This document shows, one piece after another, positions 21,986-33,619 of a stretch of 64,000 bases of DNA. The translations under genes and the position numbers were made by a program. The notes under the pieces were generated by a model. It had not been told where the DNA came from, searched no databases, and worked only from the letters and a program-made list of their open reading frames with translations. Numbering within the stretch: position 1 is the stretch's first letter; the number at the start of each line of letters is the position of its first letter. The DNA comes from Ariolimax columbianus (taxonomy: Eukaryota; Mollusca; Gastropoda; Stylommatophora; Arionidae), in the NCBI GenBank assembly GCA_036924085.1, contig JAVGWX010000014.1, forward strand, positions 36,598,056-36,662,055. The letters run 5' to 3'.

Positions 21986-22265
21986 CTCGTAATCTACTGA
22001 ATCTACCGTAATTTACTTAATTTACCGAAATCTACTTAATTTACCGTAATCTACTTAATCTACCGTAATCTACATAATCTACCGTAATCTACTTAATTTA
22101 CCGAAATCTACCGTAATCTACCGTAATCTACTTAATCTCACGTAATCTACTTAATCTACTGTAATCTACCGTAATCTACCGTAATCTACTTAATCTACCC
22201 TAATCTACTTAATCTACCGTAATCTACTTAAACTATCGTAATCTACTTAACCTACCGTAATCTAC
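21986..22265. repeat. short-unit minisatellite, 9-10-bp units
   Basis: Alternating GTAATCTACC and TTAATCTACT units fill this stretch. It starts at the end of the SINE fragment, suggesting growth from the SINE tail. Confidence 0.9.
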
Positions 22266-22349
22266 TTGCCAAGAAACTGATACCCGCCAAATAGGTGACG
22301 GTTGAAGGAAGTGTCATTCTGTAAAGGACATGATATTTAATAATTTTTT

Positions 22350-22745
22350 AAAACCTGAGACCCTGTGGTATCGAGGTAAGGTGTTCGCCTCTGGTGCTGG
22401 AGGTCACCGATTCAAATCACGATGAAGACCGGGAATTTTTAACGTGGATCATCCAGCAAACATATCCTGATCTCCCGAGTAGTGAGATCGGACACCCGTG
22501 TTCCGTATCACGTTAAAAATCCCTTGGCAGTTATAAATCAAAAAGAGTAGGCTTAACGGTCGCTACTCGGGCAAAATTCAAATGAATAGGCCGCTTCTCG
22601 GGCAAAATTCAAATGAATAGGCCGCTGCTCGGGCAAAATTCAAATGAATAGGCCGTTGCTCGGGCAAAATTCAAATGAAAAATCTCCAATTATTCCAGGT
22701 ATTCTCGCCCAACAGGGGACAGGTCTCAATAAGTGGCTATAACAT
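22350..22745 (+). mobile_element. tRNA-like SINE, family B, with internal 31-bp tandem copies
   Basis: TGGTATCGAGGTAAGGTGTT is A-box-like and ACCGATTCAAATC near 22406-22418 is a decayed B box. CGGGAATTTTTAACGTGGAT and a body with CTCCCGAGTAGTGAGATC follow. Near 22560-22690 a 31-bp unit containing GGGCAAAATTCAAATGAATA is tandemly repeated four times, after which the body continues with CTCGCCCAACAGGGGACAGG. Confidence 0.6.
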
Positions 22746-23084
22746 CAGATTTTGTTTATATAGTTATCGGACAGGCATAAATGGCGCCTGACAGGCTGCG
22801 TGTCTACCTTGCTCAAATTTACTCTTCCACCACCACCAGTCCCCAAAAAGGCGATCGTATATTCTTTGACAACCAACCTAACGTTTAGTAACAGACACTC
22901 TGATTGACCTGGCAAGTCACAAGCGGATTTTTGCCTTCAAAAATAAATGCAACAAAATAGGTCACGCCTCCCCATGGCGTATAACGACACAAGTATACTG
23001 TAGATAGATATATAGAACTCTAGACTTTATGGTGTAATATCAAAACTGGTGGTATCTAATAAAATCTGAGAGTCCAATCTCTCC
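22746..23084. other. no recognisable feature
   Basis: Unique-looking sequence without supported features. Confidence 0.3.
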
Positions 23085-23352
23085 GACAAATGAACTTTTT
23101 TCTATATCTTCTATTTACGAACTGAATTTTAAGGCAAATTCTTTTTATAACTTCTATTTACGAACTGAATTTTAAGGCAACTTCTTTCTATATCTTCAAT
23201 TTACCAAATTAATTTTAAGGCAAATTCTTTCTATATCTTATATTTACGAACTCAATTTTAAGGCAAATTCTTTCTATATCTTCTATTTACCAACTGAATT
23301 TTAAGGCAAATTCTTTCTATATCTTCTATTTACGAACTGACTTTTAAGGCCC
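23085..23352. repeat. minisatellite, about 43-45-bp unit, 6 copies
   Basis: TTCTATTTACGAACTGAATT then TTAAGGCAAATTC recurs six times with small indels. Confidence 0.9.
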
Positions 23353-23717
23353 TTTCTTTATCACTGCTGCTTTCAGAGCTCTGTAAGTAGATCTTCTTTC
23401 GTTCGTTAGGACTTACAAAAAATATATGGGCTGCATATTCACAACTATTATGAATGTATCTACTGAGAGATATAATTTGTAAAGTTGATTTCTCTTAACT
23501 CATTTCAATTCTATCGAAATCGAACTGTGAGCTAACATAAGAAGCAAATTATAGTTTGGCGCTCACCTTCAATGATGAGCTGTTTATATCATTTCTATAG
23601 TCCTAATGTCTCCGAGTTTAATTAAACAGATTATATTGATGATTTCCGATGATTAGCAACTGGCACGTAGACTTTTTGTCTAGTGTTTCTCATTGAAACT
23701 CAACTGGCATGTGATAC
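23353..23717. other. no recognisable feature
   Basis: Unique-looking AT-rich sequence without supported features. Confidence 0.3.
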
Positions 23718-23865
23718 TGTCAAGTTTATAACTAAAACAATGGCTTTACCATGTGAGAGATACTGTAAAGTTTATAACTCAAACAGTGACTTTACAATGT
23801 GAGAGACAATGCCAAGTTTCTAACTAAAACAGTGGCTTTACCATGCGAGCGATCCTGTATATTCT
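23718..23865. repeat. outlying block of the 45-bp minisatellite of 20640-21465
   Basis: About three copies of the same unit (AACAATGGCTTTACCATGTG, GAGATACTGTAAAGTTTATA), separated from the main array by 2.2 kb of unrelated sequence. Confidence 0.9.
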
Positions 23866-25090
23866 AACAATGTGACTGTAGTTAATCTAATGATGTAACT
23901 ATTCAATATAACAGTAATTGGTTGAGATAATTATTTGGATACTTGAAACACGGTAATCGTACCTAACGTAATATGGCAATCAGCTGTTTAGTTAGTCCAT
24001 GACGCTTAGATTATTTGTTATATCGTATTGTTGTTGCTGAATGAAATATGTTTCAAGTGTGTTTACGTTCCGTGTACAGATGGCGGACGGTTTCTTAGAA
24101 AGGTAGGTTCTTAGTTATTAGTCGACCTGTACTTCTACAGGGACAGATAACCTGTAGCAGACCCTCTGCTGACCGTGATCTAACTTAGAACATTCTCACA
24201 CTCATCCACATCATCATGACCATACTCAGTAAATGACATATCACACAGCAGGTGGCATATTTATTTTATCATACTCATATCATACAATGAGTAGAGAAAT
24301 TACAAACATAATATAATACATATCTTAACTTAACATTAAACTAAAACGGGAATTGTAAGCATTAGCTATTGATGGAATTCCCAACTATCTAAAAACCCAG
24401 TTCTATTGCCTTGCAATTACATCACACACACATCGCCTTAACTGCGTCTTCAACACACCTTATCAAATACTCTTCCTCACTGAAATCCCCTCAGGCGGGC
24501 GATCTCGACATAACTCGTTCACAATGTGTCCTTGCTTACAAACACACTTTCAGATTATCTATTAATGCAAAACTCACACACCTATTTGAGCGATCCTGTT
24601 CTATCACTAAACATTCGTCTAACCGTCTATCAATCGCTCCTCTATCTAAGTCGGTGAGTTAAACATACTATCTACATTCAGTCTCTCTCTCACTCTCCTC
24701 CATACAGCCACTCTCTCTCTCCAGTCTCTCTCTATCCAGCCTCTCTCTATCCAGCCTCTCGAGCTAAACTTTGTCTCGAGTTATATATCCTCAAGCAAGG
24801 CCAGAGCTTGACCAATCGATCTCAGGTAATGGTCATCCAATTGGACCGAAATACTTTGCACACCTGTCACTCCATTTCTCTCGCAGCAAGCCCCGCTGCC
24901 AATTTAGTCTGTCAATCAATCTCCCCCTACCAAAATCGGAAGGCCAGTGGCAGTTTCTATCTGTCCACATTCCTTAACCCAACTCTGTTCTCCTTTGCTG
25001 AGACTGTGAGTGACCTTGACATGCATTCAGGTAACTTTAAGCTTTAACATGTTCAGGCATCCTAAACTCCCCTTGCTCCGGCGGTAACTG
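23866..25090. other. no recognised gene; CT-rich patch and isolated monomer
   Basis: One isolated copy of the 50-bp minisatellite core, AGTCGACCTGTACTTCTACA, sits near 24119, about 1 kb before the array that starts near 25095. A CTCTCTCTAT-rich patch lies at about 24676-24765. Short open frames at 24411-25047 have no domains that I recognise. Confidence 0.4.
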
Positions 25091-25094
25091 TTAC

Positions 25095-25610
25095 AGTCTC
25101 TGTGCTGGTCCCACTTAGTCGACCTGTACTTCTACAGGGACATATGTCTCTGTGCTGGTCCCACTTAGTCGACATGTACTTCTACAGGGACAGATGTCTC
25201 TGTGCTGGTCCCACTTAGTCGACCTGTACTTTTACAGGGACCGATGTCTCTGTGCTGGTCCCACTTAGTCGACCTGTACTTCTACAGGGACAGATGTCTC
25301 TGTGCTGGTCCCACTTAGTCGACCTGTACTTCTACAGGGACAGATGTCTCTGTGCTGGTCCCACTTAGTCGACCTGAACTTCTACAGGGACAGATGTCCC
25401 TGTGCTGGTCCCACTTAGTCGACCTGTACTTCTACAGGGACAGATGTCTCTGTGCTGGTCCCACTTAGTCGACCTGTACTTCTACAGGGACAGATGTCTC
25501 TGTGCTGGTCCCACTTAGTCGACCTGTACTTCTACAGGGACAGATGTCTCTGTGCGGGTCCCACTTAGTCGACCTGTACTTCTACAGGGACAGATGTCCC
25601 TGTGCAGATC
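25095..25610. repeat. minisatellite, 50-bp unit, about 10 copies
   Basis: TCTCTGTGCTGGTCCCACTT followed by AGTCGACCTGTACTTCTACA and GGGACAGATG recurs every 50 bp with very few differences. Each unit carries the inverted repeat CCTGT-ACTTCT-ACAGG, able to form a short hairpin. Confidence 0.95.
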
Positions 25611-26540
25611 CTAGGTCTGGTATGTTGTAGCCGGAAGAAAGGTGTCCTTGCTTAGCGGGCTAGGTTCGAGCAGCTTAATACTCCACTGCATTCGGACAAG
25701 AGCTTACGGTGGGTGGTTAACCGATGTGCGAGTAGATCTTAATGGACTCAAACAAAAGAGCAAAGTAGATCCTCAGCCTGTTGGGCCCCATCTATGCCGC
25801 TCTAAACAAACCCCTAACCATGGCCGGTGTTATGGAGTGTCACACAGTTAGTCGCCTCTTACGACATGCTCTTTGTGAGACAGTGGTGCTATTCTTGTCC
25901 TTGTCATACACAAAGACCCAGGTTGACCACTCGACAGGTAGGTACTGATATGCAAATCAACATTTACATTGGGATACGTATATAGTTAGATAGACAGACA
26001 TGCCAACATATGGACGAAAGGTAAGGTAGGCAGGTCGACACGCAATATTTAGATAAAATGGATTGATAAACATATATTTAGAGCGACAGGCTTGTAGGTC
26101 TCTCCTCTTCCCTCACTCTGTTTCATTTGACTCTGTCCTACAGTGACACTCTTGCACAACTTTCACACGCGCCCTCATGGTGAGGCCCTTCCATTGCACT
26201 TTGGTTGGGCTAGCTTCTGAGGGCGAACAAACCTAGCATAGGTACATACAGACGCACACGCATCTAAGCACTGGTTTATGCGTCCTGATATCGCCCAATG
26301 GACTACGGTCTGGGGTGGAAAATGGCGCGCCTCCACCAGTAGAAACTAGTGAGGCAAACATCTAAGCAAAAAAAATAAAAAAATTTCAAGTTCATAAGTA
26401 ATTTTTTTTCTTCAAGTTTTGATTTAAATAAAGTGTGTAACCTATTTCCTGACTTGTACTCGTATCATTTTCTTTCTTGTCATTGTGTCTGTCTATCCCT
26501 TCATAAACATATATATACATATATGAGAACTACTCAGAGT
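25611..26540. other. unassigned; possible SINE-like piece near 25830-25930
   Basis: TTAGTCGCCTCTTACGACAT near 25850 resembles a motif I have seen in invertebrate interspersed repeats, but no boundaries are visible. The remainder is unique-looking, with an A-rich and T-rich patch near 26365-26415. Confidence 0.3.
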
Positions 26541-26587
26541 ATCATCAACCACTCTTCCATGCCTTCATTGACTTTCGAAAGGCGTTT
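26541..26587 (+). pseudogene. host LINE RT, left part of the split gene
   Basis: The translation HAFIDFRKAF (about 26558-26587) is the start of RT motif A of a second LINE type. It is completed at 30313 (AFDRVSHAALW) on the far side of the inserted LINE at 26588-30312. Confidence 0.75.
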
Positions 26588-29500
26588 TCTATTGGCCAAA
26601 ACCTCAAGACCCTCAGAATACTACAGTGGAATGCGGAGGGAGTCATTAACAAAAAACTTTCCCTAACACACCACCTGCATGAAGGTAAGATTGACGTGGC
26701 ATGTATCCAGGAAACGCACCTCAACAATAACCATAAATTCTCAATCAGAGGATACCAGACCTTCCGTCTAGATAGAGAAGGCCACAAAGGAGGGGTCCTG
26801 ATACTGACCAGAAACAGCATACCGAGTAGCGCGGTACCTGTCAATCACACCGGACAAGCAGAAATTGTAGGAGTTGACATAATGGCTCAAGAGACGAAGC
26901 TCCGCATTTTCAATCTGTACGGACCACCAAACAGAGACCTATCGCTCTCGAGTATGGAGGTCAGAGACTCCAACTGCATAGTAGTTGGAGATTTCAACAG
27001 CCACTCGGAGAGATGGGGATACTCTGACACAGACAGCAGAGGTGACGAAGTAGAAGATTGGGAGATAGATGCAAATCTCTCCCTAATCAATAGGCCGGAG
27101 GATAGCCCTAGCTTGTATTCAAGAACATGGCATACCACCTCGACTCCAGATGTGGCCTTCTCCACACAGGACATACACTATAAAATAGACCGCCAGGTGC
27201 TAAACCAACTGGCAGGTAGCGACCACAGGCCGATCAGGCTAACCATTGACATGGAAGTAGGCCCACAGGAAACAAAACCGCTCCCACGTTGGAATTACAA
27301 ACGAGCCGACTGGGACAGATTTGCAATCCTGACAGATGGGCTGTGTGAAACCATCAACACACAAAACACCAAAATGAAGCCCATGGTAGAGAGCCTAAGC
27401 AAGGCAATAATGCAAGCCGCCACTGAAACCATCCCAAGAGTAGCTAGGAAAAACTATAAGCCCTACTGGAATAATGAGTTACAGAAAGTGGAAGATGCAG
27501 TAACAAATGCTAGGAACATGGCAGAACGAGGAAAATCCATGGAGGCAAACATCGCCCTCAAAGCCGCCGCGGCGAAGTACAAACACACTCTCAAGCAAAC
27601 AGCAAGAGAAAGTTGGAAAAATAAAACGGAAAGTCTAAACCTGGACAAAGAAGGGAACAAGCTATGGAAGCTAGTCAGAGCCATGAATGACGAAACCCCG
27701 TCAAATAAACAAATTACTATCAAGCAGGGCGAGAACTTGATCACAGGTAAGAAAGCCGCAAACGCCTTTGTCGATCACTATTCCAAAGCAAACCACATCG
27801 AGGTCCCTGCAGATAAGCATACAGACATTAGCGAAGAGCTAAAGGGTCACGAAAACATAAATACGGCTCCTGAAGAGCACATTATGGCCAAACTAACAAT
27901 GCGCGAAATGGAAGAGGCTATGAGAACACTAAAGAAAAGGAAATCTCCCGGAAAAGACGGGATAACAAACGAAATGCTGATGGGGCTGGGCCAAACAGAG
28001 AAGAAAAAACTACTATCAGTCCTGAACCAAAGCTGGAAAAGGGGTATTGTACCCCAGGCATGGAAAGATACAATACTGGTACCAGTACCAAAAACAGGAA
28101 AGGACAAAACAGATCCAAATGGATACAGGCCCATAAGCCTACTGAGCTGTGTCGGCAAGCTGATGGAACGGATGATAAACACCAGACTGATGTGGCATCT
28201 GGAAGAAAAACGAATACTAATTCCACAGCAAGCTGGCTTTAGACAGCACAGATCCACTGAGGACCAGGTCATCCTCATAGCCCAGGAGATAGAAGATGCC
28301 TACCAGGCACAGAAACACACAGTAGCTGTTTGGGTGGATCTGGAAAAGGCATTTGACAAAGTCTGGAAGGATGGACTTAGAGTCAAGCTAAGAAGAAGTG
28401 ATGTCTGTGGGAAGATGTACAAGTGGATCAACCACTACCTCAAACAAAGAACGGCCAGAGTCCAAGTACAAGGGCAGATGAGCAAAAAGGTGACACTCGA
28501 GCAGGGAGTACCCCAACGGGGAGTATTGTCACCCACACTCTTCCTGGTATATATAAACGATATTACAGAGAATATACCAAGAAGAGTCCATAGCTCAATG
28601 TTTGCAGACGATCTGGCTATGTGGACCTCTGAAAAGAATCTCACCATAGCAAGAAATCGGATGCAGACGGCCCTAACATCGCTGGAAGAGTGGGCGAACT
28701 CATGGCTGGTCAAAATAAACAAGGAGAAAACCACGTGCACAATATTCTAGCTCTCATTAAAACCCCAAAGTACCAAATTAAGCCTAAATGGCAAAATCCT
28801 GCAGCCAAACGACATCCCAACCTATCTGGGAGTCACATTTGATCGGCGCATGACATGGAAAAGTCAGATTGAGAGAAACCGAATGAAAGCCAGAGAAAGA
28901 ATGGCGATCATGAGGAAACTTGCTGGCACAAGCTGGGGGGCAGACGAAGGCATACTAAAGAAACTGTACACTGGAAGAGTGAGACCAGTTCTCGAGTATG
29001 GCATTGCGGCATGGACAACAGCAGCGAAGGCGAACTTCGATAAAGTTAACAAACTTCAAAACCAAGCCATGAGAATTATAACAGGTGGCATGAAGTCAAC
29101 GCCAATTGTAGAACTTGAAAAGATTACAAAACTGCAATCCATGACCGACAGAAGAGACTGCAGAGCCCAGCTGCAGTCAGAGAAACTCCGAAGACTGACG
29201 GACCATCCAATGTACCAGAGACTAAACAATTTGGGAACTGGGAAACTAAAGCGGAGAAACTTTGCAGAAATAGCCAAAGCAAAGATGCACGAAGATCCCA
29301 TAAACGCACTAACAACACCAAAACCCATCACTACTGTACGAAAACCTACTTGGAGGCAGGATATATTTCCAGAGGTGGTAGAAAATATACCAGGTATTGC
29401 AAACAAAAACTGCCAGACCGAAAAAGAAAGGAGAGACACTACCCTAAGCTTCATAACGAAAAGCTACCCAAGCATGGACTGGACCCATGCATACACCGAC

Positions 29501-30283
29501 GGTTCTGTAACAAACACTACACAGAACGGAGGGGCAGGAGCATTCCTGAACCTACCAAATGGCAGAAAAATAACACTGTCATTCGCTACTGGTAAGTACA
29601 CAAGCAATTTCAGAGCGGAGGCAGAGGCACTGAGGGCGGCAGTGGAAGAAATGGCAACACACAGTGAAAATGAGAGCCACATGGTCTTGCTAACAGATGC
29701 TCTCGCTGTAGTCACAGCGCTAAAAAGCCAGAAAAACACTGAGCTTAATGACTTAAGAGCAGCACTCTGCAAACTGTGCCAGCTGTCCGCACCAAAAAGG
29801 GTAGTGGTACAGTGGGTTCCGTCACACTGCAACATCCAAGGCAACGAGGAGGCAGACAGACTGGCAAAAGAAGGTGCAAGGCTACCACAAACAGATACCA
29901 GTATGACGTACGAAGAGTCAAAACGGCTTATCAAAGCCAGGTACATGACCAAATGGGAAACCGAACATACTGGTTACACCAAAAACGATGCCTATTACCA
30001 GTTGAACCGAAGAGAGCAGGTCGTTGTCTTCAGACTTCGCACTGGCCACAATAGACTGAGGTACCACCTATTCAACAAATTGAAGATAGGGTGTACCGAC
30101 GAATGCCCGTGCGGTACTGGTAAAATGACCACTGAACATCTGCTGCAGAACTGCCCGACATACGGGGATCAGAGAGAGCAGATGTGGCCATTGCCAGTGG
30201 AACTGCAAGACAAGCTCTATGGTAGTGGCGAGAGTCTCAGGATGACCGCCGCTTTTTTCGAAAAAATAATGGTTACTGTCTGA
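26588..30283 (+). pseudogene. LINE polyprotein (APE, RT, RNase H), one nonsense codon
   Basis: Same protein as at 42569, entering at its residue 72. The endonuclease (VACIQETHL, VVGDFNSHSERWGY, GSDHRPI) and RT (DLEKAFDKVW, FADDLAMW) catalytic residues are present. RNase H (YTDGS, FRAEAEAL, LTDALAV, SHCNIQGNEEAD) and the final Cys/His motif (CPCG, TTEHLLQNC) are also present. A TAG at about 28748-28750 replaces a TCG serine codon of the other copy and splits the frame into 26588-28750 and 28751-30283. The RT motif is PQRG instead of PQGG near 28513, a second likely defect. The proper stop of the family is seen here (IMVTV then TGA at 30281-30283). Confidence 0.93.
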
Positions 30284-30312
30284 CTGTGTACGCAGAAGAA
30301 GAAGAAGAAGAA
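26588..30312 (+). mobile_element. LINE copy 1, 5' truncated, nested in another LINE
   Basis: Bounded by perfect 11-bp direct repeats GAAAGGCGTTT at 26577-26587 and 30313-30323. It starts at the position equal to 42782 of the intact copy, inside the N-terminal coding region, and ends in the same GTACGCAGAAGAAGAAG tail. By eye it differs from the copy at 42485-46500 by roughly one percent. The target duplication, 5' truncation and triplet tail are standard marks of target-primed reverse transcription, and show insertion outside rDNA. Confidence 0.95.
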
Positions 30313-31395
30313 GAAAGGCGTTTGACAGAGTGTCGCATGCGGCGCTATGGTCAACAATGAGGCATTATAAGTTCAACAGTGATATTGTGAGGGTAATTGC
30401 AAATCTTTATCAGCAGGCGACAAGCGCAGTCTCGGTAGAGGGAACGCTAGGCGATTGGTTCCGTACGACGGTGGGTGTGAGACAGGGTTGTATACTCTCC
30501 CCCACACTCTTCAATATCTTCTTGGAGAGAATAATGGAGACGACCTTAAAAGGACATGTTGGCACGGTTAAAATAGGTGACAGGCTAATCACAAACTTCC
30601 GCTTTGCTGATGATATTGATGTATTGGCAGGCACAGAAAGGTAACTCCAGGAGTTGATTGGTAGATTGGATAGAACGGCCCTGAGTTTTGGTATGGAAAT
30701 AAATTCTGATAAAACAAAGCTCATGACCAAAAACGTTGCAGGGTTTCAATCTGTCATATAGCCAAATAGGCAGGTACTTGAGGTGGTGAAACGTTTCAAA
30801 TATCTGGGATCGTTGATCAGCGAAGAGGGTTCGAAGCCAGAGGTAATTGCAAGAATAGCACAAACAACAGCTGACTAGGCTGCAACCTATTTGGCGAGAC
30901 AAGCGCCTCGCCCTAGGCATAAAAGTCAGACTACTGCGCTCTTTGGTGCTGTCAATATTTATGTATGCCTGCGAGACCTGGACCAATACAGCAGATATCC
31001 AGGACAGAATACGTGCAATGGAAATGAGGTGCTATAGAAAACTCCTAAATGTTACATATAAAGATCGTGTCACGAACGTTGACATCCGCCAGAGAGTTGA
31101 AGACGCTATTGGTCCTTTTGTAGATCTGTTCACAACTATCAAAAGACGAAAGATGGCCTGGTGCGGGCACGTCGCGAGGTCCAACGTAATTCCCAACTCG
31201 ATACTCTTTGGATCCGTACCGGGTCAGAGAGGGCGAGGACGTCCAAGGAAGAGATTGGTGGACAACATCACTGAGTGGTCAGGCCTTCGTCCCGGTGAGA
31301 TACGTCAGGCGGCGACAGACAGAGAGAGCTGGCGTGGGATTTTCATGTCTTTATGTGTGCCCCAACGACCTGATTATTACGGGATGAACTGAACT
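30313..31395 (+). pseudogene. host LINE RT, right part
   Basis: Continues from 26587: AFDRVSHAALWSTMRHYKF, VRQGCILSPTLFNIF near 30480-30520, and FADDIDVLAGTE (catalytic box) near 30602-30640, then stops. After these come the thumb (EVVKRFKYLGSLISEEG), YACETWT near 30965, MEMRCYRKLLNV, KRRKMAWCGHVARS and RGRPRKRLVDNITEW up to about 31270. It ends in CCCCAACGACCTGATTATTA near 31361. The same 3' end type occurs at 32839 and 34037. RTE- or CR1-like in organisation; decayed by several stops apart from the LINE insertion. Confidence 0.88.
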
Positions 31396-31534
31396 GAACT
31401 GAGTGCCATGTCATTTGCAGAACATCGCTTCTTACAACCGCTTCCACTTATTTGGCTGTTATAAGCTTCTTGTCTTGGCAAGTATGCAATACGATAGGTT
31501 GTCATTACTTTCTGTACGCGGAGGATTAATCGCT

Positions 31535-31650
31535 CGAGATACAAAGTCCAGTGCATGCAAAATAGGACATGGTTGGAATCGAACCAGGTGCACTAGAATT
31601 GTGAAAACGGACCAAAGTTTCATCCATAGTCCACGCAGATTCGTACATAT
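31535..31650 (-). mobile_element. tRNA-like SINE fragment, family A, antisense
   Basis: The reverse complement contains GCGTGGACTATGGATGAAAC and the B box GGTTCGATTCC (minus strand of 31574-31584), in the same order and spacing as the plus-strand copy at 21856. Confidence 0.6.
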
Positions 31651-31974
31651 ATATTCTAATAGAGACGGGTGGTTACCAAATAGGGGTATTGATACATATT
31701 TACAAAGATAGTTTGATTACAGAAACAGACATAGAGACATATATATTCTTTGAAATGTCATACTTTGTAAAAACGAACATGATTTTGAAATGAATATTTC
31801 GCTCGATATTTCAAAGTCCAGGGTAATTCCAAAGTAGACCCTGTTATGTGAGATAACGTGTTACAGACGTGTACTAGGCCTCAGTTTTATTGTGTGGTAT
31901 CAGATGGGGTGACAGTTTCCCTAAGAACCTAAACTGGAGCTGTCAATTCACGATTAATGATATTACAGAGGAAA
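31651..31974. other. no recognisable feature
   Basis: Unique-looking sequence without supported features. Confidence 0.3.
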
Positions 31975-32740
31975 TGGTTTGTCAAGAATTGGATGGGTTC
32001 AAAGTGGATAGATGTCGAGTCAAGATGGTATTCATCCAAGATTCCTGTTTGAAATTGAAGACCAGTTAGCAAAACCATTGGCTATATGTTCTCAAGTACG
32101 TGCGGAGAGATTGTTCCATGGGATTGGAAAGATGTAGGAGTGATCCCTTTGTTAAAAATGGGAAAATAATCAGATCCAGCAACTTATAGATCGCTGAGTT
32201 TAACGAGCATAGTCTACACTCTGCTTGAGTCAATAATCAAAGAAAACATTGTAATGCATGTTAAACAAATTTAATCTAATCAGAAATAGTCAGTGTGGGT
32301 TTACTAGAGGGATAGCGTACTTAACAAATCTAGTAGAATTCAGGGAGGAGGTTACCAAAATGATAGATGGTGGGTAGCCAGTGGATGTTATTTATCTAGA
32401 CTTTGCAAAGAACTTTCATAGGGTACCTCATAAAAGATTGTTTTGGAAGTTAAAATCACATGATATAGGGAGCGAAGTTGCCAAATGAATTGAAAATTGG
32501 CAGAAGACAGAAAGTGGGCAAAAATAAGTACTCGGAGTGGTACGAGATAAATGGTAGAGTGCAACATGGCTCGGTTGTGTGAACAACATTTTGTTAATGA
32601 AAGGTTTATATTTATATACGATTTGGACAATGATATCGGAATCCATGATTGCAAAATTCGCGGATGACACAAAACTATGCAGAAGTGCATGGTTTGAGAG
32701 CTGGCAAATAAAGTTTATTGTAGATACATTTACAGTCATC
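31975..32740 (+). pseudogene. CR1/Daphne-like LINE RT relic
   Basis: A decayed frame shows VIPLLKMGK and YRSLSLTSIVYTLLESIIKE (about 32140-32250), then QCGFTRGIAYLTNLVEF, VDVIYLDFAKNFHRVPHKRL (motif A, first Asp), and IAKFADDTKLCRS (catalytic box near 32650-32690). 'LDFxKAFDxVPH' and 'KFADDTKL' are characteristic of CR1-like elements. Several stops are present. It carries no endonuclease, so it is a 5'-truncated fragment. Its lineage differs from the LINEs at 26588 and 42485. Confidence 0.8.
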
Positions 32741-32774
32741 CAATTGGGTAGATCGTATGTGAAACATAATTACA

Positions 32775-32885
32775 ACATAGGAACAGACAGCGGCCGCTGA
32801 CAGAGAAGGGTGGCGTGGGTTTGTGATGGTGTCTTTATGGATGCCCCAACGACATCACCAGTTACGGGATGACCTGACGTTATCT
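32775..32885 (+). pseudogene. RTE-like LINE 3' end fragment
   Basis: AADREGWRGFVMVSLW is followed by GATGCCCCAACGACATCACC and TTACGGGATGACCTGACG. The same end is seen at 31320-31400, where it follows a full RT C-terminus. Confidence 0.65.
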
Positions 32886-33224
32886 GAGATATAATATAGA
32901 AGAGGAAATAGAAGAAGAAGAAGACGAACATGAATGAGATGAAGAAAAAGGAAAAAAGACGGGAAAGAAAAAGAAGACATGAACGAAGAAATAAATAACC
33001 AGACATACAGCAATTTCAGAATTTGTTTCAAAAGTTAGATGTATTGAATGTTTGCACATCTGAACCAAAGTGCACACGAAGTGAACACAATATCAAAATG
33101 AGTTGTCCATTTTCATATACTCATACTTTTTACGTGGACAAAGCGAGTGATGTCTATTTAAACTATAACACAAGAAAGATATTTCAAGTCACCAGGTAAA
33201 TTCAAAGTGTTAACTATAAATATA
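32886..33224. other. no gene; purine-rich patch
   Basis: A GAAGAAGAAGACG-rich patch lies near 32900-32980; otherwise unique-looking. Confidence 0.3.
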
Positions 33225-33498
33225 CTTCTTCTTCTTCTTCTTCGTTCGTTCTCAATCTCCCACTACCAAGCCCTGAAAGGGCTTAAGTAGCAGAATGTAG
33301 TTCAGAGAACGGAATGCGTTGTGTCGAAGTTTACAGCTTGGCTGCGAGATTTGCACCTTTCGGTCCAACACATTTGACTTCAGCAAGTATTTTTTGAATA
33401 CCCGGTTAGCCTTCCTCTTCGATCCCTGCTCCTTAGCCAGTCTGCCCTGCTGCAGCCTGTTATCCAGGATCCCCGCGTGGAGGTGTAGAAGGGTCTTG
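33225..33498 (-). repeat. interspersed repeat with (GAA)n tail, copy 2
   Basis: Reverse complement of the segment at 7270-7541, closely similar over its whole length. The tail CTTCTTCTTCTTCTTC at 33225-33240 shows the orientation. The word AAGCCCTGAAAGGGCTT near 33272 forms a perfect 7-bp stem with a three-base loop; in copy 1 this stem is broken. Confidence 0.85.
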
Positions 33499-33619
33499 TT
33501 ACGTATCTAACAAAAACATGTGTTTGGGGTTGCACTAATGCAGACACGCAAGGGAAAGGCTTCAATGGAAAAAGAAAGTATGTAGTTGGCTTTGTAGTGA
33601 AAATGTCATTGTCACGCAT

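Noticed and set aside
25095..25610. CRISPR-like appearance of regularly spaced identical words
   Set aside because: The whole 50-bp unit is conserved and there are no variable spacers. The context is an animal genome.
27847..29952. Antisense frames of 100-166 residues under the LINE coding region, repeated at 43972-46146
   Set aside because: Shadow frames of the LINE polyprotein; they recur identically in both copies and show no domain.
21923..31584. Genuine tRNA genes at the B-box-bearing sites
   Set aside because: No cloverleaf can be folded convincingly, A boxes are imperfect, and family A occurs in two places with shared non-tRNA flanks, as a SINE would.
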